A DNA stretch of 64,000 bases from Isoalcanivorax indicus (GTDB taxonomy: Bacteria > Pseudomonadota > Gammaproteobacteria > Pseudomonadales > Alcanivoracaceae). The notes under the pieces were generated by a model. That model was not told the DNA's origin. It ran no database searches and worked only from the letters and a program-made list of their open reading frames with translations. Positions 17,148 to 27,245 of the stretch are shown here, one piece after another (the first letter of the stretch is position 1; every line of letters begins with the position of its first letter). The stretch is taken from the NCBI RefSeq assembly GCF_003259185.1, contig NZ_QGMP01000001.1, positions 1,922,001-1,986,000 of the forward strand, in the 5' to 3' direction. The position numbers and the translations under genes are program-made.

Positions 17148-18130
17148 CGGATACCCTCGAGGTCATAGGCGTAGCCCAGCACATCATTATCCGCATCAAT
17201 GGTCCAACCGGGCGGTACATCGCCGTCCACTGAAGAGGCATTGTTCCAGACCACAACCTGCTCGCCATTGGCGTCAAGCACGTACAGCCGGTCGGTCAGC
17301 GGATTGATCACTACATCAGAGGGGCCCTCGAGCGTGGTGTTCTCACCCATAATCGTCCGATCCGGTGTGGTAGCGCCACCCTCCCGTTGACTGGCCTCGT
17401 GAAACGCAAATACCGCCTTTGCCGACTGGTCACCGACATAAAGCATGTCCCGCCCTTCGTCCAGGCTGAGACCCCAAGGGTACCAGCACTCCGTATAGGA
17501 GATCTGCGCATCCACCGCCGCCGCCCCATCCTGGGCACTGGCATTGGCGAGCCTGATAAGCGAGCAGCTGCCCGGATCAGCGACGTACAGCAGATTCCGT
17601 TGGACATCAGCAGCCAAGCGGCTGTCGGCGCTAATGTCCAGCCCGGTGATCACGGCGGCAGGCGCTGCATCCCCATCGATGCTGGCCAGCTCATCGAAGA
17701 CCAGGATATTCGGATACGCGACCACATACAGCAGGCCCCGTGACGCGTCCAGCGCGGTGTCCGTGGCTGCATTCAACTGCGTGAGCGGGCCACTGATGCT
17801 TCGGGAAGGGAGTGACTCTCCGGTGACCGATGAAAAGCCATCGTAGACATGAATTACGTCCGTGTAACCGGCCACGAAAAGCGCATCAATGCCCCGGTGG
17901 TAGGTCAGCCCCGTTGGATCAAAAGAGCTACCGGGTACCGTCAAGATCAACGACGGGTCGCCGTTGATATCCTGTTTGCTACCGATATCAAACACTAGCA
18001 AAGCGCCGTTACTGTTATCGGTCACCACCAGATGGGTGAAGCTCGCATTGCCACCGCCACCACCACTGCCCCCACACCCCACGACCCCCGTAACCAACAG
18101 GCTGGCAAACACCTTCGTTGCTGCGTTCAT
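17144..18130 (-). CDS. Propeller-like lipoprotein, paralogue A
   Basis: A 328-residue lipoprotein with lipobox VVGC (Cys19) and a Gly-rich linker. The body has repeated segments such as LFVAGYTDVIHVYDGF, GLLYVVAYPNILVFDELASI and DMLYVGDQSAKAVFAFHEAS, consistent with a six- or seven-bladed beta-propeller. It is closely related along its whole length to the gene at 18305-19303. I chose the ATG at 18130 because its GGGGGATGAGA leader matches the leader of the paralogue. Function unknown; probably surface- or periplasm-facing. Confidence 0.82.
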   Translation of the reverse strand: MNAATKVFASLLVTGVVGCGGSGGGGGNASFTHLVVTDNSNGALLVFDIGSKQDINGDPSLILTVPGSSFDPTGLTYHRGIDALFVAGYTDVIHVYDGFSSVTGESLPSRSISGPLTQLNAATDTALDASRGLLYVVAYPNILVFDELASIDGDAAPAAVITGLDISADSRLAADVQRNLLYVADPGSCSLIRLANASAQDGAAAVDAQISYTECWYPWGLSLDEGRDMLYVGDQSAKAVFAFHEASQREGGATTPDRTIMGENTTLEGPSDVVINPLTDRLYVLDANGEQVVVWNNASSVDGDVPPGWTIDADNDVLGYAYDLEGIR

Positions 18131-18304
18131 TCTCATCCCCCGGTAGAGCCGCATTCAGGGCGGCATTTTTTCCGCAAGGAGCATAAGCCCAAGGAAGAAA
18201 AATGGACACAAGAAAAAGAGGTCCGAGACATGGAAGCCCCAGAGTCTGCGGCTGGCCACCCTCCAGGGTAATCTGCTGCCATCGACACTGAGCGACCCCA
18301 AGTG

Positions 18305-19303
18305 CTAGCGGATACCCTCGAGATCATAGCTGTAACTCAGCACGTCATTATCCGCAGAAATGGCCCAATCGGGCGGTACATCGCCGTCCACTGTGGACGC
18401 ATTGTCCCAGACCACAAGCTGTTCGCCATCGGCGTCGAGCACGTACAGCCGGTCGGTCAGTGGATTGACCACTACCTCAGAGGGGCCCTCGAGTGTGGTG
18501 GCCTCACCGGCAATCGTGCGATCCGGCACCCTCGCACCGCTCTCCCATTGGCTGGCGCGGTGAAACACAAATACCGCGCCTGTCACCTGATCACTCACAT
18601 ACAGCATGTCCCGGCGTGCATCCAGACTGATACCCCAAGGGTAATCGCATCCGGCATAGGTGATCTCGGCACTGATGACCGCCGCCCCGTCCTGCGCGCT
18701 CGCATTGGCAAGCCGGAAAAGCGAACAGCCGCCCGGGTCCGCCACATACAACAGGTTTCGCAGGGGATCAGTGGCCAACCGGCTATCCACAGCGATACCC
18801 AGCCCGGTAATCACGGCAGCAGGCGCCACATCCCCATCAATGCTGGCCAGCCTGTCAAAGACCAGAATATCCGGATACTCGACCACGTAGAGCAGACCCC
18901 GTGACGCATCCAGCGCCGTATCGGTGGCCTCGCTCAACTGCGTCAGCGGGCCGCTGATGCTCCGGGAGGGCACTGATTCCCCTGTTGCCAGCGAAAAGTC
19001 ATCATAGATGTGGATGATGCCCATGTAGCCGGCCACAAAGAGCGCATCAATGCCCCGGTGGTAAGTCAATCCGGTCGGATCAAAATGAGGCGTGGGCAAC
19101 GCCAGCGTCAGCACCGGATCGTGATTGATGGCCTGCTTGTCGGTGATATCAAACAGAAGCAGACCGCCATTGTCGTTATCGGTAACCACCAGATGACTGA
19201 AATTCGGATCGCCTCCGTCCCCCACGCTACCGCCGCCACTGCCGCCGCACCCCGATGCCGCCATAGCCAGCATGACCACAAGCCCTTTTGTTGCTGTTTT
19301 CAT
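18305..19303 (-). CDS. Propeller-like lipoprotein, paralogue B
   Basis: A 332-residue lipoprotein with lipobox ASGC (Cys19), near-collinear with the downstream paralogue. Shared blocks include LTYHRGIDALFVAGY, SVPSRSISGPLTQL (paralogue A has SLPSRSISGPLTQL) and a DLEGIR C-terminus. The two genes lie in tandem with about 170 bases between them, a clear local duplication. The GGGGGACAAGA leader before the ATG at 19303 resembles that of the copy. A beta-propeller fold is inferred from the repeated strand pattern; no enzyme motif is evident. Confidence 0.82.
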   Translation of the reverse strand: MKTATKGLVVMLAMAASGCGGSGGGSVGDGGDPNFSHLVVTDNDNGGLLLFDITDKQAINHDPVLTLALPTPHFDPTGLTYHRGIDALFVAGYMGIIHIYDDFSLATGESVPSRSISGPLTQLSEATDTALDASRGLLYVVEYPDILVFDRLASIDGDVAPAAVITGLGIAVDSRLATDPLRNLLYVADPGGCSLFRLANASAQDGAAVISAEITYAGCDYPWGISLDARRDMLYVSDQVTGAVFVFHRASQWESGARVPDRTIAGEATTLEGPSEVVVNPLTDRLYVLDADGEQLVVWDNASTVDGDVPPDWAISADNDVLSYSYDLEGIR

Positions 19304-19476
19304 TCTTGTCCCCCATCGCCGGTTCAGCTACCGCATGATACAGACCTCAGAAGCAGAGACGGGGAACAGCTGCACGATTTGGAGGGCCAGCACACACCGA
19401 AATTGCCTGCGACCAGGTAGCACAGTAGTCTGGGCATGGTGGTAAGCCGCAAAAAAGCCCACAGAAGGAGTTCAGG

Positions 19477-22305
19477 GTGCGCTTCAATATCCTCGTGCTG
19501 GCCCTGCTCTGGGGCACTACCACGTTTGCCAGCCCCCCCTTCAATGACCTCAGCACCGACTGGCGCCAGGGCGAGCGCTGGCTGACGGTAGAAACGCCCC
19601 ACTTCCGTATTCATTACCGTGGAGGAGCCCAGGACTGGGTCGCACATACGGCAGACCGGGCCGAAGCGGCGCATGCGCGGCTGAGCAAGGAGCTGAACTG
19701 GCAACCCCGGCAGCGCACCGAACTGGTGCTCACCGATAACTACGATCTTGCCAACGGCTGGGCCAGTGCCCTGCCCTTCAATCAAAGCCGCCTGTTTCTG
19801 TCGCCACCGGATCGCTTCAACAGTCTGGAAAATCACGACGACTGGCTGGACATGCTGATCACTCACGAATACACCCATGTGCTGCACCTGGACAAAGCCT
19901 CGGGCAGCCCGCTGGGAATGCGCCGGGTGCTGGGGCGCTTTCCGTTTCTGTTTCCGAATCAGTTCCAGCCCACCTTCATGATCGAAGGGCTGGCGATCCA
20001 GAAGGAGTCCGATGCCGAGCGCCTCCGTGGCCGTGCCTACAGTGCGCTGTACGAAGGGGAGATACGCGCGCAGGTTGCCGCCGGGCCGCGCAGTCTGTCG
20101 CAAGTCAGCGTCACCAACCGGCGCTGGCCGTCGGGGGATGGCTATCTGTATGGCGCCTTTTTCTATCGCTTTCTGGAAGAAACCCGGGGTCAGGCACGCA
20201 TTGATGCGCTGATCGAAGACTACAGCAGCAACCTGCTGCCCTTTGCACTGAACAGCACAGCGCAGCGCGTGTACGGCGAGCGTTTCCCGGCGCTGTGGGC
20301 GGCATATCAGCAGTGGTTGCATGATCATTTTGCCGAAGACGGTGAGCCGCTGTCGGGGCAGCCACTGACGCATCACGGGCTGACGAGTTATCCGCCGGTC
20401 GCCCGTGGTGAGTCGGTCTATCGCATTCAGGACGACGGCCATGCGCACCCACGGCTAGTGCGTTACCGCGACGGCCACCCACCGGAAACCGTGACGCGGC
20501 TGCGCAACCCCGGTCTGTTCGATGTCAGCGCCCAGGGCGATATCGTGATGGCCAGCACGCGGCTGCGTCGGGAAAACCGCGCCTGGAGTGATCTGTATCG
20601 CTACACCGGGCGGCGCTGGCAGCGGCTGACGCAAGATGGCCGCTACCGTGAGGCGCGCTGGCTGGGCACCGACACACTGCTCGCACGGCGGATGGTCAAC
20701 GGCCTGCCCGAACTGCGCCGGCTCGATCGCGACGGCAACGATCTGGGTGCGGTGTGGCAAGGCCAGCCCGGCGAGGTGTTGGGACCTTTCAGTCTGCACC
20801 CGGACGCAACGCATCTGGTGGCGGCCTTCAAACCTGCTGGCCGCAGCTGGCAACTGGCGCGCATCGATCTGGCCGACGGCACCCTGACCCTGCTGACCGA
20901 CAACGCTTTCATTCAGGGAGAGCCGAGTTTTACGGCGGATGGCGGCCTGCTGTTCAGTGCGGACTATCCCACCAGTCCGTCGCGCAGCCGACGTTTCAAC
21001 GTCTGGCATTGGCCTGCCGACGGAAGTTCACCCCGGCGACTCACAGACGTGAATACCGCCGCACTGACGCCGGTGCAAACCGATGATGGAAAGCACTATG
21101 TCCAATATCTGTCAGACAGGGGCTATGACCTGTGGCAACTGGAACCGACCAATGAACCGCTCGACGAACCGGGCGAGCCAGCACCGCTGACGGCCGCTAT
21201 GCCCCCTGCCCCCGGCCCGCATCCGGGCAGCGAGGCAGGCGCCACTCCCGTCGTCCTCTCCACGCCTCAGCCTTACCGGCCCTGGCACAGCCTGCGGCCA
21301 CGCTGGTGGTTCCCGGTGTTGCTGGCCAATGACGACAGTACCCAGGTGGGGTTTTCCACGAGCGGCCAGGACAGCCTGGGCGAGCATCAGTATGCGCTCA
21401 CGCTGACCTGGGAAAACCGTAGCGAGGAACCGGCAGGCTTTGCCGCCTGGCAATTCAGTAACCGCTGGCAACTGTTCGGCGAGCGCGACCTGTCTTTCTC
21501 CAGCAGCGACGGCGAGGTCACCCGGGTACGCGCCTCAGACACCCTGAGCCTGTCGCGTCTGAATCTGTGGAATGCGCTGGATGATCGGCTGGAGCTGCGC
21601 GCGGGTGTCTTCATCGAGCGCGACAGCGATCGCTTTGTTGCCGAGGGCACAACGCCCTTTATCGACCGCCAGCGCGGCCTGGCAGGCATGGCGTTGCTGT
21701 ATGACAACCGGCAGTCGTTCCGTTTCAGCATCAGCCCGGCCGCCGGGCGTCGCCTGGCCCTGATCGCTGAAACCAACGAAGCCATCACCAGTGATTTTAC
21801 CGGCGAGGTGTACAGCCTGGATTACCGCGAATTCATTCACCTGGGGCGTTCCCATGTCCTGGCGCTGCGCGCGGCAGGCAGCTGGGGGAGCGACGCGCCC
21901 AAACCGGTCAGGCTGGGCGATCACCACGGGGAAAGCCTCGGCGTATTCGGGCGCGACCGCTATCTTCTGCGCGGCTACCCGGATAATGAACTGTTTGGCC
22001 GTCGGGTAGCACTGGGCAGTGCCGAGTGGCGTTTCCCGCTGGCCAGAATCCAGCGCAACGCGCAAACCTGGCCGGTCGGTGTGCGCGATCTGCATGGCGC
22101 CCTGTTCAGCGATACAGGCGCCGTATGGAACGACACGCCGGGGCCTTATGACGAGCAGGCCTTTACCGGCGTGGGCGCCGAACTCACCACAGAGCTGGTG
22201 CTGGGCTACAACCTGATCCTGCCGCTGCGCGCTGGCGTGGCACGCGGCCTGGACAACGACCTGGGCGAGACCCGGGGGTACATCGCCCTGGGCGCGGCCT
22301 TCTGA
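19477..22305 (+). CDS. Gluzincin metallopeptidase - propeller - Omp85-type barrel fusion
   Basis: A 942-residue exported protein with GTG start preceded by AGAAGGAG and a signal peptide ending TTTFA. Residues about 30-290 look like a zinc peptidase: HEYTHVLHLD (His130, Glu131, His134) and, 35 residues on, the IEGLA motif with Glu170 as the third ligand, the gluzincin arrangement. Residues about 310-580 show repeated strands (LDRDGNDLGAVWQGQPGEVL, RIDLADGTLTLLTD) like a TolB-type propeller. From about 620 the pattern is amphipathic beta strands with the LRGYP motif (831-835) and an aromatic C-terminus ending GAAF, typical of Omp85/BamA barrels. The product would sit in the outer membrane with a peptidase domain on one side. 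Substrate unknown. Confidence 0.8.
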   Translation: MRFNILVLALLWGTTTFASPPFNDLSTDWRQGERWLTVETPHFRIHYRGGAQDWVAHTADRAEAAHARLSKELNWQPRQRTELVLTDNYDLANGWASALPFNQSRLFLSPPDRFNSLENHDDWLDMLITHEYTHVLHLDKASGSPLGMRRVLGRFPFLFPNQFQPTFMIEGLAIQKESDAERLRGRAYSALYEGEIRAQVAAGPRSLSQVSVTNRRWPSGDGYLYGAFFYRFLEETRGQARIDALIEDYSSNLLPFALNSTAQRVYGERFPALWAAYQQWLHDHFAEDGEPLSGQPLTHHGLTSYPPVARGESVYRIQDDGHAHPRLVRYRDGHPPETVTRLRNPGLFDVSAQGDIVMASTRLRRENRAWSDLYRYTGRRWQRLTQDGRYREARWLGTDTLLARRMVNGLPELRRLDRDGNDLGAVWQGQPGEVLGPFSLHPDATHLVAAFKPAGRSWQLARIDLADGTLTLLTDNAFIQGEPSFTADGGLLFSADYPTSPSRSRRFNVWHWPADGSSPRRLTDVNTAALTPVQTDDGKHYVQYLSDRGYDLWQLEPTNEPLDEPGEPAPLTAAMPPAPGPHPGSEAGATPVVLSTPQPYRPWHSLRPRWWFPVLLANDDSTQVGFSTSGQDSLGEHQYALTLTWENRSEEPAGFAAWQFSNRWQLFGERDLSFSSSDGEVTRVRASDTLSLSRLNLWNALDDRLELRAGVFIERDSDRFVAEGTTPFIDRQRGLAGMALLYDNRQSFRFSISPAAGRRLALIAETNEAITSDFTGEVYSLDYREFIHLGRSHVLALRAAGSWGSDAPKPVRLGDHHGESLGVFGRDRYLLRGYPDNELFGRRVALGSAEWRFPLARIQRNAQTWPVGVRDLHGALFSDTGAVWNDTPGPYDEQAFTGVGAELTTELVLGYNLILPLRAGVARGLDNDLGETRGYIALGAAF

Positions 22306-24138
22306 TCAGAAGCGATGCTCGCCACCATTGATCTCCGCCGCAAGCTCGGCGGTCAGGGGCTGGTAATCGATCTGCCCCGGCAGTAATACATAGAGCGGAT
22401 TATCCTGCCGGGACAGATCATAGCCTTCTTCCTTGAGACGGTTTTTCTGGTATTTGAAAGTGCCGGTGGTCTCCACGGCGTCATAACTGATACGCAGGAA
22501 AACCGGTACGGCGTAGATCGGCAGATAACGGTAGAGATGGTTAACAAAGGCCTCGAAATCAAACGCCGCCAGCGATACCTTCAGACATAGCCGCGCCATA
22601 CCGGCACGGCCGTTGGTGTCCGGAATCTCCACGCCATACACCACCGACTCCTGCACATCCGGGTACTGATCGATGATCTGCTCCACTTCGGTAGTGGAAA
22701 CGTTTTCCCCTTTCCAGCGAAAGGTGTCCCCCAGCCGGTCCACAAACTGCGCATGGCGATAACCGATATCGCGCATCATGTCGCCGCTGTTGAACCAGGC
22801 ATCGCCCTTGCGGAAAACATCACGAAAAATGGATTTCTCGGTCTTGTCCTGATCGGTGTAGCCGTCGAAGGGCGTCTTGGCGGTAATTTCACCGATCATC
22901 AAACCGGCTTCGCCTTTTTTTACTTTTTTCATGAATCCATCGGCCCCACGCACGGGCTTGTCGGCATCCTTGTCGTACTCGACGATGGCGTAGGAGACGG
23001 TGGAAAAACCGACCGTGTTGTCGAAACCGAAGATATTGGCGAAAGCAACATTGCCCTCGGAAGAGCCATAGATCTCGACCACCCGCTCGATACCGAAACG
23101 GTCCTTGAAGGCCCGCCAGATGCCGGGCCGCAAACCGTTACCGACAATAATCCGCACCGGGTTGTTCGCATCCCCCGGGCGACGGGGCGCATCGTGCAGA
23201 TACCGGCACAGCTCGCCTACATAACCGAATGACGTGCATTCATAACGACGCACGTCATCCCAGAACCGGCTGGTGGAAAAACGCCGCGCCAGCACCAGCG
23301 CCGCCGAAGCGCAGATGATCGCGCTCCAGCAGGCCACCATCCCGGTAGCGTGATAAAGCGGCAACGTGCAGTACATGCGATCGTCCTTGCTCAGGCCCAC
23401 CGCAGCATGCCCCAGCCCCCCGTACGCTTTCCACCAGCGCCCGTTGTTGAAAATCACGGCTTTCGGCATGCCGGTGGTGCCCGACGTATAGATATAGAAC
23501 AGCGGATCCCGAAGCACGATACGGTTCACGGCGTCGGGGTCATGATCGGACATGTCACGCAGTGCTTCCGCAAGGTTCACATAGCCTGGAGGGGCAACAC
23601 CGGCCTCCTCGCGCGTATTGCGATCCGCCCAGAACAGAAAACCACCGCGCTCCAGGCTGAGTTCGGAACGCACCGCTTCAACGGCCTGATGCATCTCCTC
23701 GCCCACAATGATGGCTTTCGGTTCCACCAGGTTGATGCTGTGGATCAGCACTTTTTCACGTTGCGACGTATTGAGCAGCGCCACGCAGATGCCCTGCTTG
23801 GCGCAGCCCAGGACCGTCGCGATCAGCTCCGGGCGATTCTCGATGGCCACCGCCACGGTGTCACCCTTGCGCAACCCGCGTGCGGCCAGCGCATGCGCCA
23901 CCCGGTTGGCCCAGGCATTAAGCTCGCGATAGCTGAAGCGCTGATCCTCGAACATCAGCGCCACACCTTCAGGGTTATTGTTTACCGCCAGCTGAAATCC
24001 CCGCGCCAGACCCACCGGTGTGCGGGTATCGGTGATTTTCGACATGCGGGCGCCCTTGATCAGGCCCGGAAGATTGGCGAGCACTCTGGGCAGTCTGGCG
24101 ACCAGACGCGGTAACGTAATCACATCCGTATTGTGCAC
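22306..24138 (-). CDS. Long- or very-long-chain acyl-CoA synthetase (FATP/FadD6 type)
   Basis: A 610-residue adenylate-forming enzyme that activates long-chain fatty acids to acyl-CoA. The AMP-binding loop YIYTSGTTGMPKAV, the ELYGSSEGN-like EIYGSSEGNVAF and the hinge VDRLGDTFRWKGENVSTTEV are clear, and TFKYQKNRLKEEGYD near the C-terminus is typical of the FATP branch. A GTG start at 24138 has AGAGGG upstream; an ATG 31 codons later is an alternative. Its stop codon abuts that of the barrel-peptidase gene. It feeds beta-oxidation or phospholipid synthesis. Confidence 0.92.
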   Translation of the reverse strand: MHNTDVITLPRLVARLPRVLANLPGLIKGARMSKITDTRTPVGLARGFQLAVNNNPEGVALMFEDQRFSYRELNAWANRVAHALAARGLRKGDTVAVAIENRPELIATVLGCAKQGICVALLNTSQREKVLIHSINLVEPKAIIVGEEMHQAVEAVRSELSLERGGFLFWADRNTREEAGVAPPGYVNLAEALRDMSDHDPDAVNRIVLRDPLFYIYTSGTTGMPKAVIFNNGRWWKAYGGLGHAAVGLSKDDRMYCTLPLYHATGMVACWSAIICASAALVLARRFSTSRFWDDVRRYECTSFGYVGELCRYLHDAPRRPGDANNPVRIIVGNGLRPGIWRAFKDRFGIERVVEIYGSSEGNVAFANIFGFDNTVGFSTVSYAIVEYDKDADKPVRGADGFMKKVKKGEAGLMIGEITAKTPFDGYTDQDKTEKSIFRDVFRKGDAWFNSGDMMRDIGYRHAQFVDRLGDTFRWKGENVSTTEVEQIIDQYPDVQESVVYGVEIPDTNGRAGMARLCLKVSLAAFDFEAFVNHLYRYLPIYAVPVFLRISYDAVETTGTFKYQKNRLKEEGYDLSRQDNPLYVLLPGQIDYQPLTAELAAEINGGEHRF

Positions 24139-24302
24139 AAGCGTATCCCTCTGCTTTGTTGTGGAGGGTTCGAGAATAGCGGTGCAGGAGGCAATGCCTC
24201 AACCCGTATCTCGGTTAAGGCTGTGTTGAACAACAGGTGGGCTTTGCGACGTGCGAAGCCTGATATGGAGCGCCCACCACAAATCAGATGGGAAGTTGCG
24301 GG

Positions 24303-25382
24303 TCAGAGATCCTGAGCCAACCAGGGCAGCTGGGTGGTAAGTTCGTGCAGGCGGGCGTGCAGCGATGCCGCATCGCGGGTAAACAGATTGAAGTGCCCCA
24401 TCTTGCGCCCGGGACGTACCGGGGATTTGGCATACCAGTGCAAATGCAGGTCGGAGATGTGCAGCCACTCCGGGTCCCAGGCTTCACCAATGATGTTGAT
24501 CATGGCAGCGCACCCGTGCAGTTGCGGGGCGGCCAGCGGCAGATTGCACAACGCGCGCAGGTGCAATTCGAACTGGCAGGCACTGGCCGCGTCCTGGCTC
24601 CAGTGGCCGGAATTGTGCACGCGCGGCGCCAGTTCGTTGACCAGCAGGCCTCTGTCGGTATCGAACAGTTCCATGGCCATCACGCCGACATAACCCAGAT
24701 GATCCATGATGCGGCCCAGCCAGTCTTCCGCTTCGGCTTGCAGATCGGCCACGCAGGCGCCCATCTCGGCCACGGGTGCCAGGGTCAGACGCAGAATGCC
24801 ATCGCGATGACGATTTTCCACCAGCGGCAGGAATACTTTTTCGCCGTTGGCGTTACGCGCGCCGACCAGCGACAGTTCGCGACTGAAATCAATGTGCGAT
24901 TCGATGATGGCGCTGTCGGCGGGGGGCAGATCGCCGCCCTTGTTCAACGCCCACTGGCCCTTGCCGTCGTATCCGCCCCGGCGGGATTTGAGCCGGGCGC
25001 GGTCACCGAAATCCGCCATGGCCGTCGCGGCGTCACCATGCCACAGGCCCCAGGGCGCGGTAGCGATGGCCAGTTCATCCAGCATGGTTTTCTGCTGCGC
25101 GCGGTCCGGCAGCAAGGCATAGGTGTCGGCGTTGGGGAACTTGTTATCGCTGATCAGGGCCTGCACCAGCGGCGTTTGCGGAAAATGTTCCCGCTCGGAC
25201 GTGATCACGTCGTAACGCGCCAGCACGGCGTCGGCGTCCAGGGTCTGACGCAGGTCAGAGCCGCCGGCAATGATGTCGCCTTCTTCCGGGTGCAGCCGGT
25301 CGACCACCACCCCCAGGCGCACGCCGGCCTCGGCCAGCATCATGCCCAGTTGCCCTTCACCGATCACCAGTACATGACGCAT
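24303..25382 (-). CDS. purK: N5-carboxyaminoimidazole ribonucleotide synthase
   Basis: A 359-residue ATP-grasp enzyme that makes N5-CAIR from AIR, bicarbonate and ATP in purine synthesis. Visible features are the N-terminal VIGEGQLGMMLAEAG, the ATP-grasp KSRRGGYDGKGQWAL, VNELAPRVHNSGHWSQDA and the C-terminal HWYAKSPVRPGRKMGHFN. It follows purE with a six-base gap and shares its promoter. Length is normal for the family. Confidence 0.97.
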   Translation of the reverse strand: MRHVLVIGEGQLGMMLAEAGVRLGVVVDRLHPEEGDIIAGGSDLRQTLDADAVLARYDVITSEREHFPQTPLVQALISDNKFPNADTYALLPDRAQQKTMLDELAIATAPWGLWHGDAATAMADFGDRARLKSRRGGYDGKGQWALNKGGDLPPADSAIIESHIDFSRELSLVGARNANGEKVFLPLVENRHRDGILRLTLAPVAEMGACVADLQAEAEDWLGRIMDHLGYVGVMAMELFDTDRGLLVNELAPRVHNSGHWSQDAASACQFELHLRALCNLPLAAPQLHGCAAMINIIGEAWDPEWLHISDLHLHWYAKSPVRPGRKMGHFNLFTRDAASLHARLHELTTQLPWLAQDL

Positions 25383-25388
25383 CTGTGC

Positions 25389-25904
25389 TTACTTCCCGGA
25401 GTCCAGTTCGGAACGGTCGATGATGGCGGTCTGGCGCACTTCATCGGCACGCTCGGCCTTCCAGTCCGCCAGTTTCTGCAGCAGCGCCGGATCATGGGAC
25501 GCCAGAATCTGCACCGCCAGCAGGCCTGCGTTATAGGCGCCTGCAGCGCCGATCGCCAGGGTGCCCACGGCCACGCCACGGGGCATCTGCACGATGGACA
25601 GCAGGCTGTCCAGGCCAGACAGTGCCTTGCTCTGCACCGGCACACCCAGCACCGGCAGTGGCGTCATGGAAGCAATCATGCCCGGCAGATGGGCGGCGCC
25701 ACCGGCACCGGCGATGATCACCTGAACACCCCGGGTGTGCGCGGCCTTGCTGAATTCGAACAGGCGCTCGGGCGTGCGGTGCGCAGACACCACCTCCGCC
25801 TGCCAGTCGATACCGAACAGATCCAGCACTTCGCAGGCCTCGCGCATGGTGGGCCAGTCGGAACGGGACCCCATCACCACCGCCACGGGGGGCTGTTGCA
25901 TCAT
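25389..25904 (-). CDS. purE: N5-CAIR mutase
   Basis: A 171-residue class I PurE, which converts N5-CAIR to CAIR, the step after PurK. Signature segments are [21 protein letters not shown] and [12 protein letters not shown]. Two adjacent ATG codons (25904 and 25901) follow GGAGAAGG; either could start translation. It is first in the purEK operon. No PurR-like operator was recognisable in the 195 bases upstream. Confidence 0.97.
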   Translation of the reverse strand: MMQQPPVAVVMGSRSDWPTMREACEVLDLFGIDWQAEVVSAHRTPERLFEFSKAAHTRGVQVIIAGAGGAAHLPGMIASMTPLPVLGVPVQSKALSGLDSLLSIVQMPRGVAVGTLAIGAAGAYNAGLLAVQILASHDPALLQKLADWKAERADEVRQTAIIDRSELDSGK

Positions 25905-26099
25905 CCTTCTCCACCTTGGTTCCGGCGCCATTCAGGCGGCACCGGCCGGCTTACGCCAGGGCGGCGCGCGGCCCCCGGGCAGTGTCCCGCCAGCAGAAAT
26001 ACCGGCCCCGTCACCGGCCAGAGGGGCGGCGATGCGGGCAATACAGTGAGGCGGGGCGGCAATCCTAGCATCATGGCCGGGGCAAGACCAATGGCCGTA

Positions 26100-26768
26100 T
26101 CAGCCCACGGTCATGGAGAGGGTACGGCTGATATGGGCCTGGGGCAGCCCGGATTCCGCCTGCCAGGTGTTGAAGGCCGCCTGGGCCGCACGCCGGTCAC
26201 GCTGGCTGGCCAGCGCCCGGTCCACCACGCCATTGGCAATCAGACCGGCCAGCACATCGCCGGTGGGGTACCAGGTATCACGGCCCACCATGCGCAGGAA
26301 GGCCGGGGCCGAACTGCCCCCCAGCTGTTTGCCCCGGCGGCTGAGGTCACGCCACAGCTCCACCAGGCGATCATCCGGCCACTGGCCGATAAAGCGCCCG
26401 AAGCTGCCATGTTCGCGGGCCACATCCAGCACCAGCTGGGCATTGTGGCGGATCGCACGCATCTTGCCGTAATGGCGGATCAGGCGGGTGTCCTGCATGC
26501 GCGCGTCCAGCATGTCGTCGGGCATCAGCACCAGCTTTTCCGGGTCGAAGCCGAAGAAGGCGTCTTCAAAGGCCGGCCATTTATTGTCCACCAGCCGGTG
26601 CGACAACCCGGCGCGGAAGATGCGCCGCATCATGTTGGACAGATAGAAGGCATCCGGCTTGCGCGCCAGCGCCGCTGGCGTCAGGACCTTGGGCATGGCG
26701 GCACGCACCGCCGCCTCGCCGCCGTGGCGCTGGCAGGCCAGGGCATGAATGTCAGCAAAGGATTTCAT
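26100..26768 (-). CDS. DNA-3-methyladenine glycosylase I-like protein (Tag family)
   Basis: A 222-residue helical protein of the Tag/ADD family, base-excision glycosylases for alkylated adenine. Recognisable parts are the [19 protein letters not shown] helix and [17 protein letters not shown], which correspond to the start of Tag, and [19 protein letters not shown] in the middle. It lacks an obvious zinc-binding Cys/His set found in E. coli Tag, so it belongs to a divergent branch. Its start overlaps the msrB stop by four bases (ATGA, 26765-26768), implying co-translation. Confidence 0.75.
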   Translation of the reverse strand: MKSFADIHALACQRHGGEAAVRAAMPKVLTPAALARKPDAFYLSNMMRRIFRAGLSHRLVDNKWPAFEDAFFGFDPEKLVLMPDDMLDARMQDTRLIRHYGKMRAIRHNAQLVLDVAREHGSFGRFIGQWPDDRLVELWRDLSRRGKQLGGSSAPAFLRMVGRDTWYPTGDVLAGLIANGVVDRALASQRDRRAAQAAFNTWQAESGLPQAHISRTLSMTVG

Positions 26769-27163
26769 TCAGGGTCCAGCTCCAGCGAAGCCGAGTTGAT
26801 GCAATAGCGCAGCCCCGTGGGCGCCGGGCCATCCTCGAACACATGCCCCAGATGCGCGTCGCAGCGGGCGCACAGCGCCTCAACGCGGATCATCCCCAGG
26901 CTGGTATCCCGCTGCTCACGGATCACCGCCGGGTCCAGCGGTTGCCAGAAGCTTGGCCAGCCACTGCCGGAGTCATACTTGGTGGACGACCCGAACAAGG
27001 GCGTGCCGCAACAGGCACAGCGATAGGTGCCCGGTGTCTTGGTGTCCCAATAGCGTCCGGTGAAGGCGCGTTCGGTGCCGTGCTGACGGGTAATGCGGAA
27101 AGTCTCTGGATCAAGCGTGGCACGCCATTCGTCGTCGGAGCGCCTTACCTTGTCATCTGCCAT
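26765..27163 (-). CDS. msrB: Peptide-methionine (R)-S-oxide reductase
   Basis: A 132-residue MsrB that repairs methionine-R-sulfoxide. Two CxxC zinc pairs are visible, CACCG and [10 protein letters not shown], together with the [10 protein letters not shown] block. The catalytic Cys lies in [12 protein letters not shown] near the C-terminus. The ATG at 27163 is preceded by AGGAG eight bases upstream. It diverges from alaA, with 82 bases between, and is the first gene of a pair with the Tag-like glycosylase, both repair functions. Confidence 0.96.
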   Translation of the reverse strand: MADDKVRRSDDEWRATLDPETFRITRQHGTERAFTGRYWDTKTPGTYRCACCGTPLFGSSTKYDSGSGWPSFWQPLDPAVIREQRDTSLGMIRVEALCARCDAHLGHVFEDGPAPTGLRYCINSASLELDPE

Positions 27164-27245
27164 GATCATCTCTCCTGCCTTCATATACAGCGCAGGAAGC
27201 GGCATTGTAGAATGCTCGCTCCCTTTCCTGACCAGTCTGATATTC

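Noticed and set aside
24288..26807. An 839-codon open frame on the plus strand
   Set aside because: It runs antisense through purK, purE and the Tag-like gene, all firmly identified, and is His/Gln/Gly-rich as shadow frames are.
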